A DNA stretch of 64,000 nt, taken from positions 1,736,001-1,800,000 of the forward strand of contig NZ_CP123620.1 of the NCBI RefSeq assembly GCF_029873215.1. The letters run 5' to 3'. Shown here piece by piece: positions 48,182 through 55,880 of this stretch (within the stretch, counting starts at the first letter, position 1; each line of letters starts with the position of its first letter). This stretch comes from Nocardioides sp. BP30 (GTDB lineage Bacteria; Actinomycetota; Actinomycetes; Propionibacteriales; Nocardioidaceae). The translations under genes and the position numbers were made by a program. A model generated the notes under the pieces. It was not told the DNA's origin. It ran no database searches and saw only the letters and a list, made by a program, of their open reading frames with translations.

Positions 48182-49189
48182 GTGATCGACCTGCGCTCAG
48201 ACACCGTCACCAAGCCCACCGAGGCGATGCGCGCGGCCATGGTCCGCGCCGAGGTCGGAGACGACGTGTACGGCGAGGATCCCGTCGTCGCCGAGCTCGA
48301 GGAGCGTGTCGCCGGGCTGTTCGGCAAGGAGGCGGCGCTGTTCACCCCGACCGGCTCGATGGCGAACGTGCTCGCCGTCCGCACGCTGGTCGAGCCGGGG
48401 CAGGAGGTGCTCTGCGAGTCGGCCGCCCACATCGCGCGCGCCGAGCTGGGCGCCCACGGCGCGCTCTCCGGGATCACGATGCGCACCTGGTACGACCCGC
48501 GCGGTCAGGTGGATCTGCCGACCATCGCGGCGATGTTCGCCCCCGACCTGGGTCCGTTCTTCGTGCGGACCACAGCGATCGCTGTGGAGAACACCCACAA
48601 CTTCGCCGGCGGCGCGGTGCTGCCGATCGAGGACCTCGAGGCGCTGCGCGGCTTCGCCGACGCCCAGTCCACGCCGGGCGCCAAGGTCGGGATCCACCTC
48701 GACGGCGCTCGGATCTGGAATGCGCACGTGGCCACCGGGACGCCGCTGAGCCAGTACGGCGCGGTCGCCGACGTACTCGCCGTCTGTCTCTCCAAGGGGC
48801 TCGGCGCTCCGGTCGGCTCGCTGGTGGTGGGCAGCGCCGAGGCCATCGCCGAGAGCCGGGTACGGCGCAAGCGGCTCGGCGGCGGGATGCGTCAGGTCGG
48901 CATCCTGGCCGCGGCCGGACTGTACGCGCTCGACCACCACCTCGAGCGGCTCGCGGAGGACCACGCCCATGCCCGGCTGCTCGCCGAGGCCTGCGGGGTC
49001 GACCCGGTGACGGTGCCGACCAACATCGTGGTCGCACCGCGCGAGGACGCCGCGGGTTTCGTGGCCGCCGCTCGCGAGCAGGGCGTCCTGATCGGTGCCG
49101 TCGGCGCCAAGGCGGTCCGGCTGGTCACGCACCTCGACGTCAGCAAGGCCGATGCGGAGCGGGCTGCGGCGGTGCTGGCGCGGCTGTGA
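48182..49189 (+). CDS. Threonine aldolase family PLP enzyme
   Basis: 335-residue fold-type I PLP enzyme that cleaves L-threonine or allo-threonine to glycine and acetaldehyde. The N-terminus MIDLRSDTVTKP, GDDVYGEDP, TGSMANVLA, HLDGARIWNA and the Schiff-base lysine K205 in CLSKGLGAPVGS are all in place, and the length agrees with the family. GTG start. The 153 bases after aroG show no obvious feature other than the promoter. The stop is followed by a palindromic element, then a convergent gene. Confidence 0.93.
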   Translation: MIDLRSDTVTKPTEAMRAAMVRAEVGDDVYGEDPVVAELEERVAGLFGKEAALFTPTGSMANVLAVRTLVEPGQEVLCESAAHIARAELGAHGALSGITMRTWYDPRGQVDLPTIAAMFAPDLGPFFVRTTAIAVENTHNFAGGAVLPIEDLEALRGFADAQSTPGAKVGIHLDGARIWNAHVATGTPLSQYGAVADVLAVCLSKGLGAPVGSLVVGSAEAIAESRVRRKRLGGGMRQVGILAAAGLYALDHHLERLAEDHAHARLLAEACGVDPVTVPTNIVVAPREDAAGFVAAAREQGVLIGAVGAKAVRLVTHLDVSKADAERAAAVLARL

Positions 49190-49195
49190 GGCCGG

Positions 49196-49256
49196 CGGTT
49201 TTGACCCCTGGGGGTCGAAACCGCCCGGCGGTCGTGACCCCCAGGGGTCAAAACCG
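49196..49256. repeat. Long perfect inverted repeat between convergent genes
   Basis: 21-base arms CGGTTTTGACCCCTGGG... (49196-49216) and its exact complement (49236-49256) flank a 19-base loop. Inside each arm GACCCCTGGGGGTC is nearly self-complementary, so two alternative hairpins are possible. The T run on each strand fits a bidirectional intrinsic terminator for the threonine aldolase and GNAT genes. Confidence 0.85.
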
Positions 49257-49267
49257 CGCAGCCGCGC

Positions 49268-49729
49268 TCACCGCACCCAGTGGAACTGCACGATCTCCTC
49301 GCCGTCCTGAAGCTGCGACCGATGCGCGGTCTCGGCGAAGTCGGCGGCCAGCAGCACCCGCTGTCCGCGGCGGTTGTCGGCGCGCGCCCAGGCCGAGAGT
49401 CGGTCCCACCGATGCTCCTGCAGGCTGCGCAGGAGCTTGGTGCCGACACCGGATCCCCAGACCGCCGGATCGACGTACAGCATCGACACATGACCCGTGT
49501 CCGGCTCGGGCGAGCCGTCGACGAACTGCTCGGCCAGCAGCATCCCGGCCGGGCGCGTGCCGTAGTGGGCGAGCAGCAGCAGCTCGGCGCGATCGATCTT
49601 CTCCTGCACCCGGCTGGCACGCAGCTCGCCGGCCGGGCGTCGGCGCGCGTGGTTGGCCGCACGCCAGACCCGCATCGCCAGCTCGCGCTCCGGCGTCGAG
49701 CTGACGACGTCGACGAGGATCCGGGGCAT
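49268..49729 (-). CDS. GNAT-family acetyltransferase
   Basis: 153 residues. GHVSMLYVDPAVWGSGVGTKLLRSL provides the acetyl-CoA pyrophosphate loop (Q/R-x2-G-x-G/A, here WGSGVGTKL) after a beta-strand, as in GCN5-related N-acetyltransferases; LSAWARADNRRGQRVLLAADF resembles the C-terminal helix-strand. Acceptor unknown. ATG 49729 with TATCGT six bases upstream is favoured; the frame is open further, but upstream codons have no family resemblance. Separate transcript from the zinc-ribbon gene, 20 bases away. Confidence 0.85.
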   Translation of the reverse strand: MPRILVDVVSSTPERELAMRVWRAANHARRRPAGELRASRVQEKIDRAELLLLAHYGTRPAGMLLAEQFVDGSPEPDTGHVSMLYVDPAVWGSGVGTKLLRSLQEHRWDRLSAWARADNRRGQRVLLAADFAETAHRSQLQDGEEIVQFHWVR

Positions 49730-49735
49730 TCCCGA

Positions 49736-49741
49736 ACGATA
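49736..49741 (-). promoter_or_regulatory. Candidate -10 element, leaderless start at 49729
   Basis: TATCGT on the minus strand, six bases before ATG 49729. Confidence 0.4.
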
Positions 49742-49749
49742 GCCGTGCC

Positions 49750-50202
49750 TCAGCGCAGCAGCAGGAACAGCCCCAGCAGTACGACGAGGAGCATCGCGCC
49801 GAGCGCGGCCGTCGCCGCGACGGCGACCGCGACCCGGCCGCTCCTGGCGTGCCGCACCGACGGAGCAGGCGGGGTCGTTGCGGAACGGGCCGAGGCGAAG
49901 AACGGCGCCGGCGCCGGATCGACCACCGGCAGCCGGGGCCGGGTGAGGACGCGATCCTGCGGCTCCACGAGGGGTGCGACCGGCACCCGGGCCGCGAGGC
50001 GTTCGCGCGCCGGGCGTGCGACGACCGTGGCGTCGGGCAGCTGCGAGACCGAGGGCGGCCGGCGTCGGGTCACGGCGACGGTGCCGTCGGCGTACAGCGG
50101 GTAGCGCGCGTTGCCCGGTGCCTCGTGTCCGCACGCCGGGCAGAACCGACCCCGATCGAGGCCTCGGCCGAGTTCGGTGCCGCACCGCCCGCAGAACTCC
50201 AT
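49750..50202 (-). CDS. Zinc-ribbon protein with C-terminal membrane helix
   Basis: 150 residues. N-terminal zinc ribbon with two CxxC knuckles (FCGRCG and FCPACG), a Pro/Arg-rich middle, and a single C-terminal helix (VAVAATAALGAMLLVVLLGLFLLL), so it is tail-anchored with the ribbon in the cytoplasm. Function unknown. ATG 50202 gives the normal zinc-ribbon N-terminus (MEFCGRC); an in-frame ATG at 50268 overlaps the EamA stop as ATGA, so translation may start there and add 22 residues. Coupled to the transporter gene in either case. Confidence 0.75.
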   Translation of the reverse strand: MEFCGRCGTELGRGLDRGRFCPACGHEAPGNARYPLYADGTVAVTRRRPPSVSQLPDATVVARPARERLAARVPVAPLVEPQDRVLTRPRLPVVDPAPAPFFASARSATTPPAPSVRHARSGRVAVAVAATAALGAMLLVVLLGLFLLLR

Positions 50203-50264
50203 AGGTGCCAGGCTTCCCGCGGCAGCCGTGCTCAAACCCGATCCGATCACGGCGGCCGGGCCGG

Positions 50265-51164
50265 TCATTGCGCCGGATGCAGCACCTCGGACTCGACCTT
50301 GCGCCGCGGCGCGAGCTCGACCAGCAGCATCGCGGCCAGCACCATCACGCCGCCGACCATCATCCGGAGCGTGGCCGACTCCCCGCCGAAGAGGACCGCG
50401 AACAGGGCGGCGAACACCGGCTCCATCGACATGATGACCGCCGAGCGGGTCGGGGGCAGGTGGGCCTGGGCCCAGACCTGCGCGAGCATGCCGAGGGCTC
50501 CGACGACGACGCCCATGTAGGCCATCCGTGCCCAGTCCACGCCCGTGTGCGGCAGGGTGAGGCCGCCGGGTGCCGCTCCGGCCAGGCAGATGACCGCTAT
50601 CACCCCCAGCTGCACGATCGAGGAGCCCATGGACGTCTCGGGCGTCGACCACGCACCGAGGCCGCAGATGTGGAGGGCATAGAGCAGGGCCGAGGCCAGC
50701 ACGAGCAGCTCGCCGGCTCCGACCTGGAGACCACGCAGGGAGAGCACCGCCATTCCGGCGGTGGCCAGCACGACAGCGATCCGGGCCGCTGCGGGGATGC
50801 GCTGGCGGAGCAGAGGTGCGGCCAGCAGGGGTGTCATCACGACGTAGAGGCCGGTGACGAACCCGGCGGTCGAGGCGGGGGTTCTGTCCAGGCCGGTGGT
50901 CTGCAGGATCTGGGCGAGGCCGTAGACAGCACCGAGCAGCAGGCTCCGGGCCAGTGCCGGTCGCGGGAGGCCGAGCACCGCCCGGGGAGCGACCACGAGC
51001 AGGGCGATCACGGCGATGGCGAACCGGACGCCGAGGTAGTCGAGTACCGGCACCCGGCTGAGCAGGTCCTTGGTCATGAAGAACGTCGAGCCCCACCCCA
51101 TGGTGAGGGCGAGCAGCGCCAGCGCGCCGAGTGACTCCGTACCCGGCCGTCCGGGTCGGGTCAT
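50265..51164 (-). CDS. EamA/DMT-family exporter
   Basis: 299 residues with ten predicted helices in two EamA repeats (about 1-135 and 145-285), as in the drug/metabolite transporter superfamily. GSTFFMTKDLL in helix 1, FVTGLYVVMTPLLAAPLL in the first repeat and SMEPVFAALFAVLFGGE in the second are typical. These carriers often export amino acids or small metabolites. ATG 51164 overlaps the endonuclease IV stop (ATGA), so the two are coupled despite unrelated roles. Confidence 0.9.
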   Translation of the reverse strand: MTRPGRPGTESLGALALLALTMGWGSTFFMTKDLLSRVPVLDYLGVRFAIAVIALLVVAPRAVLGLPRPALARSLLLGAVYGLAQILQTTGLDRTPASTAGFVTGLYVVMTPLLAAPLLRQRIPAAARIAVVLATAGMAVLSLRGLQVGAGELLVLASALLYALHICGLGAWSTPETSMGSSIVQLGVIAVICLAGAAPGGLTLPHTGVDWARMAYMGVVVGALGMLAQVWAQAHLPPTRSAVIMSMEPVFAALFAVLFGGESATLRMMVGGVMVLAAMLLVELAPRRKVESEVLHPAQ

Positions 51165-52075
51165 GCCACCGGCGCTGCGTTGGGTCGCAGGGCCTGTGCC
51201 TCGGCGCGTAGGGCCTTCAGCAGCGGGAGGTCGGGGGACCCCGGCTCGCCCGAGCCGGGTGTCTCCAGGATGAACGGCACGCCCGCTGTCGCCGGATGGG
51301 CGAACAGGTCGCGGAAGGCGTCGGCGCCGATGTGGCCGGCACCGATGCGCTCGTGCCGGTCCCGGAAGGCCCCGCGCACGTCCATCGAGTCGTTGGCGTG
51401 GATCAGTCGCAGCCGCCCGGCGCCACCGATCGCGACGATCCGATCGAGCGTGGCCGCGACACCACCCGGCTCGTCGAGCGGCGCGCCGGCGGCGAACACG
51501 TGGCAGGTGTCCAGACAGACGGCTGCCTTCGGATGGAAGTCGAGTGCACCGAGGTACGCCGCCAGGTCCTCGACGCCGGCACACAGCGAGCGCCCCTGCC
51601 CGGCCGTGGGCTCCAGGAGCAGCCAGGGCCCGTCGTCACCGAGCGTGTCCAGGACCGGTAGCAGCGCCTCTCGCACCCGGCCGAGCGCCGCGGCGTACTG
51701 CTCCTCGGCGTCGCCGTCGGTGGACGCCGGGGTGACGAACGAGCCGGTGTGCACGACCACCCCCTCCGCGCCGATCCGGGCGGCTCGCGTCAGGTTGTGC
51801 GCGAGCACCGCCGCGGACCTCTCGTAGGTGGCCGGCGTCGGGGACCCGAGATTGACCAGGTACGGCGCGTGCACGTAGGCCCGGATGCCGCGGGCCTCGA
51901 GCTCGGTCCGGAACGCCCGGTCCTCGGCCGGCTTGCCAGCCGAGAGGGCCCAGCCGCGCGGGTTGCCGACGAAGATCTGGAAGGTCTCGCAGCCGAGTGC
52001 GTCGGCTGTCGCCAGCGCGCCGGCCCGGAGCCCCTTGCCGACGGGGACGTGGGAGCCGATGGGGTTGCGCAGCAC
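51161..52075 (-). CDS. nfo: Endonuclease IV (AP endonuclease)
   Basis: 304-residue TIM-barrel AP endonuclease with three zinc ions. NPIGSHVPVGKGL at the N-terminus, VHAPYLVNLGSP, VVHTGSF, LLEPTAGQG, CLDTCHVFAAG, HANDSMDVRGAFRDRHERIGAGHIG and FILETPG follow the order of the Nfo metal ligands. It cuts DNA 5' to abasic sites in base-excision repair. The GTG at 52075 was chosen because homology starts there; GTG 52132 would add 19 residues with no family match. The gene follows the PASTA kinase on the same strand. Confidence 0.93.
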   Translation of the reverse strand: MLRNPIGSHVPVGKGLRAGALATADALGCETFQIFVGNPRGWALSAGKPAEDRAFRTELEARGIRAYVHAPYLVNLGSPTPATYERSAAVLAHNLTRAARIGAEGVVVHTGSFVTPASTDGDAEEQYAAALGRVREALLPVLDTLGDDGPWLLLEPTAGQGRSLCAGVEDLAAYLGALDFHPKAAVCLDTCHVFAAGAPLDEPGGVAATLDRIVAIGGAGRLRLIHANDSMDVRGAFRDRHERIGAGHIGADAFRDLFAHPATAGVPFILETPGSGEPGSPDLPLLKALRAEAQALRPNAAPVA

Positions 52076-52143
52076 GAGGGAGAACTCTAGGCGTTGTGAG
52101 TGCCGGCGCGGCGCCGGGGCAGCGCCTGGCACTCCCCGCTCGC

Positions 52144-54165
52144 TCAGAACAGCGAGAGCGTCACCGTCGAGCCCTTGCGGACCTCGGTGCCGGATCCCGG
52201 ATCGACCGAGATCACGTAGCCGAGGCCGGCGTAGAACTCCGAGTGCTTCACCACGACCTTGAGCCCGAGCGCCTCCAGCTTCGAGGTGGCATCATCGACG
52301 CCGCTGCCCCGCAGACCGCCGGGGATCGTCACCACCGGCGGCCCCTTGGAGACCAGCAGCGTCACGGTGTCGCCCTTGTAGAGCGTGCCGCTCCCGGGGG
52401 ACTGGCTGATCACCTGACCCTGGGGGATGCTCTCGCTGTAGTCCTGAGTGGTCCTGACCACCAGACCGCGGCCGGTGAGCACCTCCTCGGCGTGCTTGGC
52501 GCTCTTGCGGACCCAGGTGCCGACCTTGATCGGCTGGCGGCCCTTGCTGACGGTGATCGTCACCGCCGTACCCGGGCGCAGCACGGTGCCCGCCTTGGGC
52601 GAGGTGCTGATGACCTGACCCGCCGGGACCGTCTCGGACCAGGCCTGGGTCGGGTCGGGGACGTCCATCTTGATCTGGGCCAGCGCCGCCCTGGCCTGGG
52701 CCAGCGTCTTGCCGGCGAGGGACGGCACCGCGTACTGCTCGATGCCCTTGGAGACGGTGATCGTCACCGTCCCTCCGTGCAGCACGCGGTCGCCGGCACC
52801 GGGATCGGAGGCCATCACCTTGCCCTCGGCGACGGTGTCGGAGTAGGCCGGATCGGACACCTTCACCTCGAGCCCGGCCGCCTGCAGCTTGCTGGTCGCA
52901 GCGGCCTGGGTCAGCTGCAGCACTCCCGGCGTGGAGGTGTAGCGGGCGAAGCCGAACCACCACGCGCCGAGGCCCACGGCGACGGCGAGGAGCAGCGCCA
53001 GCACCGCGAGGATCGGTCCGCGCCGGCGCCGACGGCGGCCCCGGCCGGAGGGGGCAGCGGTCTCCCGGCTCGCGCTGGGCGTGGTGCGCACGTGCTGCGT
53101 GCGACCGTCGGGCAGGTACGTCGTGGGCGAGCGCAGCGCCTCGGTGCGCTCGGCGTACGCCGTCTCGGGATCGGCGTGCAGCGCCCCGGCGGGCAGCGCC
53201 AGGTCGGCGACCAGCGCCGGGTCGTCGGTGACGCCGTTGGCCAGCGCGTGCTGGACCCGGCGCAGCAGATGGAGGAAGACGCCGGCGTCGGCGGGGCGCA
53301 GCGTGCGGTCGCGCGCGGTGGCGCGGGCCACGAGCGCGTCGACGTACGCCGGCAGGCCGGGCACCTGCCGCGACGGTGGTGGAACGTCGGCGTGGACGTG
53401 CTTGTAGGCCACCTGGATCGGCGTCTCGCCCGCGTGCGGCTTGGTGCCGGTGAGGAGCTCGTAGAGCAGTACGCCGGCAGCGTAGACGTCGGCGCGGGCA
53501 TCCGCGGTGCCGTCGGTGACGAGCTCGGGCGCCATGTAGGAGACGGTGCCGATGAGCACGCCGGTCGAGGTGTGCTGGGTCTCGGAGGTGACGGCGCGGG
53601 CCAGGCCGAAGTCGGCCACCTTGATCTGGCGGCCGTCGGAGGAGATGAGCACGTTCTCGGGCTTGACGTCGCGGTGCACCAGGCCCGCCCGGTGGGCGGC
53701 GGCCAGCGCGCCGAGCACGGGCTCCATCACCGCCAGCGCCTTGCGGGCCGGCATCGGGGCCTCAGCGATCACGGTGTCGCGCAGGGTGTGACCGGGGACG
53801 TACTCCATCGCCAGGAAGACGGTGCCGTCGTCCTCGCCCTGGTCGTAGACGGCGACCACGTTCGGGTGGGCGAGCCGGGCGGCGGCGCGCGCCTCGCGCA
53901 CGAAGCGGGCCGCGAACGCGGCGTCGTCACCGCCGCCGTCGCCGAGGCCGGCATGCATGATCTTGACCGCGACGATGCGGTCGAGCCGCTGGTCGTGCGC
54001 CTGGTAGACGCTGGCCATCCCGCCACGGGCGATCCGCTCGGTGATGCGGTAGCGCCGGTCCAGCACGCGGCCGATCATCGGGTCGCCGGCGGCGCCGGAG
54101 GAGGCGTGCGCACGACGCTGCGCGCGCGACTCGTCGCGCGTGCGACCACGTCGGTCTGGCTGCAC
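52144..54165 (-). CDS. pknL: Ser/Thr protein kinase with four PASTA domains (PknL position)
   Basis: 673 residues. Cytoplasmic kinase domain (about 30-300) with IARGGMASVYQA, VAVKIM, catalytic HRDVKPEN (D166) and DFGLARA; a basic Pro/Arg linker; one membrane helix near 383-405 (GPILAVLALLLAVAVGLGAWWFG); then four extracellular PASTA repeats to the C-terminus, which in relatives bind peptidoglycan fragments. In M. tuberculosis PknL the extracellular PASTA part is absent, so this form is PknB-like in architecture although its neighbours are those of pknL. GTG start with a strong AGGAGGAG six to seven bases upstream. Divergent from the Rv2175c-like gene. Confidence 0.94.
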   Translation of the reverse strand: MQPDRRGRTRDESRAQRRAHASSGAAGDPMIGRVLDRRYRITERIARGGMASVYQAHDQRLDRIVAVKIMHAGLGDGGGDDAAFAARFVREARAAARLAHPNVVAVYDQGEDDGTVFLAMEYVPGHTLRDTVIAEAPMPARKALAVMEPVLGALAAAHRAGLVHRDVKPENVLISSDGRQIKVADFGLARAVTSETQHTSTGVLIGTVSYMAPELVTDGTADARADVYAAGVLLYELLTGTKPHAGETPIQVAYKHVHADVPPPSRQVPGLPAYVDALVARATARDRTLRPADAGVFLHLLRRVQHALANGVTDDPALVADLALPAGALHADPETAYAERTEALRSPTTYLPDGRTQHVRTTPSASRETAAPSGRGRRRRRRGPILAVLALLLAVAVGLGAWWFGFARYTSTPGVLQLTQAAATSKLQAAGLEVKVSDPAYSDTVAEGKVMASDPGAGDRVLHGGTVTITVSKGIEQYAVPSLAGKTLAQARAALAQIKMDVPDPTQAWSETVPAGQVISTSPKAGTVLRPGTAVTITVSKGRQPIKVGTWVRKSAKHAEEVLTGRGLVVRTTQDYSESIPQGQVISQSPGSGTLYKGDTVTLLVSKGPPVVTIPGGLRGSGVDDATSKLEALGLKVVVKHSEFYAGLGYVISVDPGSGTEVRKGSTVTLSLF

Positions 54166-54272
54166 GTGGAACTCCTCCTGCTGACCCGGGCGGGGAAGGC
54201 GACCGGGACCCCCATGGTACGGAGGCGGGAGCGAGTTTCCCGCCGCGACACGTGAGGTGGGAGAGTGAGGCC

Positions 54273-54692
54273 ATGTCCGAGCACAACCCTGAGCACGCCG
54301 CGGCTCCCGCCGCCGACCAGCCTCGACTCGCCGATCACAACCTGGCCGAGCTCGTCACCGACTGGCTCGACTGGGCGCAGGCGGGCAAGCTCCTCGGGGT
54401 CACGCCCGCCAAGGTCCGGACGCTCGTGCGCGAGCACCAGCTGGCCGCCGCCGTACCGAACCCGGGGGAGAAGGGTGCGGGCCAGCGGGTGCCCGCGCTG
54501 TTCGTCCAGGACGGCTTCCCGGTCAAGGGACTGGCCGGGCTGCTGACGGTGCTGCACGACGGCGGGTACGACGATCGCGAGTGCATCGCGTGGCTGTTCC
54601 TCGACCAGGACCTGCCCGGCCGGCCGATCGACGCGCTGCGGGAGAACCGCGGCTCGGAGGTCAAGCGCCGGGCGCAGGCGATGGCGTTCTGA
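54273..54692 (+). CDS. Rv2175c-like DNA-binding protein, putative kinase substrate
   Basis: 139 residues. A helical DNA-binding domain (LAELVTDWLDWAQAGKLLGVTPAKVRTLVRE, about 30-60) followed by a mixed alpha-beta segment (VPALFVQDGFPVKGLAGLL) and a C-terminal helix ending in basic residues (EVKRRAQAMAF). In M. tuberculosis Rv2175c binds DNA and is phosphorylated by the kinase encoded next to it; divergent placement beside the kinase here suggests the same partnership. ATG 54273 follows GGGAGAGTGAGG. Ends at a palindromic element. Confidence 0.9.
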   Translation: MSEHNPEHAAAPAADQPRLADHNLAELVTDWLDWAQAGKLLGVTPAKVRTLVREHQLAAAVPNPGEKGAGQRVPALFVQDGFPVKGLAGLLTVLHDGGYDDRECIAWLFLDQDLPGRPIDALRENRGSEVKRRAQAMAF

Positions 54693-54696
54693 CGTC

Positions 54697-54763
54697 GGGG
54701 TAGTCCGGGGCGCACATCAGCCCTCCCGGCCGACAACCCCTGATTTCCGCCCCGGACTACCCC
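54697..54763. repeat. Inverted-repeat element, copy 2, between convergent genes
   Basis: GGGGTAGTCCGGGGCGCA (54697-54714) and CCGCCCCGGACTACCCC (54747-54763) form the same outer stem as the element at 44211, with one mismatch, and ATCAG/CTGAT makes the inner stem. It lies between the stops of the Rv2175c-like gene (54692) and the prenyl synthase (54773). Confidence 0.85.
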
Positions 54764-54772
54764 GCCGACGGG

Positions 54773-55840
54773 CTACAGCGCCCGCTGGGTCGCAGCCGCG
54801 GCCAGCCCGCGCAGCACCTCCTGGGCAGCGCCATCGATCGGGGCCGACTCGAGCGCGGCCACGGCCTGCCGGCACAGCTCGGTGATCATCGTCTCCACCC
54901 GCTCCTGCGCACCCGAGCCGGTGATGAGCGCGCGGAGCCGGTCGACCTCCGCCGCGGAGAGCTGCTGGCCGAGCGATGAGTCCAGCAGCTTCGCCTCCTC
55001 GACCGAGGCGCCGTCCAGGGCGAGCGCGACCAGCACCGTGCGCTTGCCCTCCACCAGGTCGTCGCCGGCGGGCTTGCCGGTGGTCGCCGGATCGCCGTAG
55101 ACGCCCAGCAGGTCGTCGCGCAGCTGGAACGCCTCGCCCAGCGGCAGGCCGAACGCGCTGAGCGCCTCCAGCTCGCCGGCCGAGGCGCCGGCCAGGGCGG
55201 CGCCGATGTGCAGCGGCCGCTCGATCGAGTACTTCGCCGACTTGTAGCGCAGCACCGTCATCGCCGTCTCGATCGAGGCGTGCCCGCGCGCCTGCACCGA
55301 CACGTCGAGGAACTGGCCCGCTATCACCTCGCTGCGGGTGACGTCGAACAGCCCGAGCGCCGCCAGGGTCACCGCGACCGGGAAGCCGGAACCGCGCAGC
55401 ATCTCATCGGCCCAGGCCTGCAGGATGTCACCGAGCAGGATCGCGCCCGCTGCGCCGTACTGCTCGGGCGAGCCGCGCCAGCCCGACTCCCGGTGCTGAG
55501 CCTCCAGCACGCGGTGGGTGGAGGGGCGACCGCGGCGGGTGTCGGAGGCGTCCATGAGGTCGTCGTGGACCAGCGCCGAGGCGTGCAGCAGCTCGAGGGA
55601 GGAGCAGGCGCGCAGCAACGCTGCCTCATCGGGCACAGCGGCCTGGAACGCCCGGTGACCCCAGTAGCAGAAGGCCGCCCGGAACCGCTTGCCACCGGTC
55701 ACCGACACCCGGGCCTGCGCGACGAGCCGGGAGGCGTCGGCACCCAGCGGGGCGAGCAGCCCGGCCTGGGCGTCGAGGAACGCGTCGAGCGTCGTCTGGA
55801 CGCTGCTGCGGAAACCCTCGGCGTCCCACGTACTGCTCAC
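54773..55840 (-). CDS. Isoprenyl diphosphate synthase
   Basis: 355 residues. First Asp-rich motif DDLMD (93-97) and second QLRDDLLGVYGD bind Mg-diphosphate; TGGKRFRAAF is the substrate-binding N-terminal block. The residues before the first motif (ELLHASALVH) resemble geranylgeranyl- or farnesyl-diphosphate synthases, but chain length cannot be fixed by eye. Position equals M. tuberculosis idsA2 (Rv2173). GTG 55840 with TAGGGT six bases upstream. Divergent from metF with 40 bases between the starts. It may supply precursor for menaquinone or carotenoids; the desaturase at 56801 is close by. Confidence 0.92.
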   Translation of the reverse strand: MSSTWDAEGFRSSVQTTLDAFLDAQAGLLAPLGADASRLVAQARVSVTGGKRFRAAFCYWGHRAFQAAVPDEAALLRACSSLELLHASALVHDDLMDASDTRRGRPSTHRVLEAQHRESGWRGSPEQYGAAGAILLGDILQAWADEMLRGSGFPVAVTLAALGLFDVTRSEVIAGQFLDVSVQARGHASIETAMTVLRYKSAKYSIERPLHIGAALAGASAGELEALSAFGLPLGEAFQLRDDLLGVYGDPATTGKPAGDDLVEGKRTVLVALALDGASVEEAKLLDSSLGQQLSAAEVDRLRALITGSGAQERVETMITELCRQAVAALESAPIDGAAQEVLRGLAAAATQRAL

Positions 55841-55846
55841 GGCTCA

Positions 55847-55852
55847 ACCCTA
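55847..55852 (-). promoter_or_regulatory. Candidate -10 element, leaderless start at 55840
   Basis: TAGGGT on the minus strand, six bases before GTG 55840. Confidence 0.4.
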
Positions 55853-55867
55853 GCGGCGGGTCGACCC

Positions 55868-55873
55868 TAGACT
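55868..55873 (+). promoter_or_regulatory. Candidate -10 element, leaderless start at 55881
   Basis: TAGACT lies seven bases before ATG 55881. With the opposite hexamer at 55847 the 40-base divergent region would hold two back-to-back leaderless promoters. Confidence 0.45.
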
Positions 55874-55880
55874 TCGGGTC

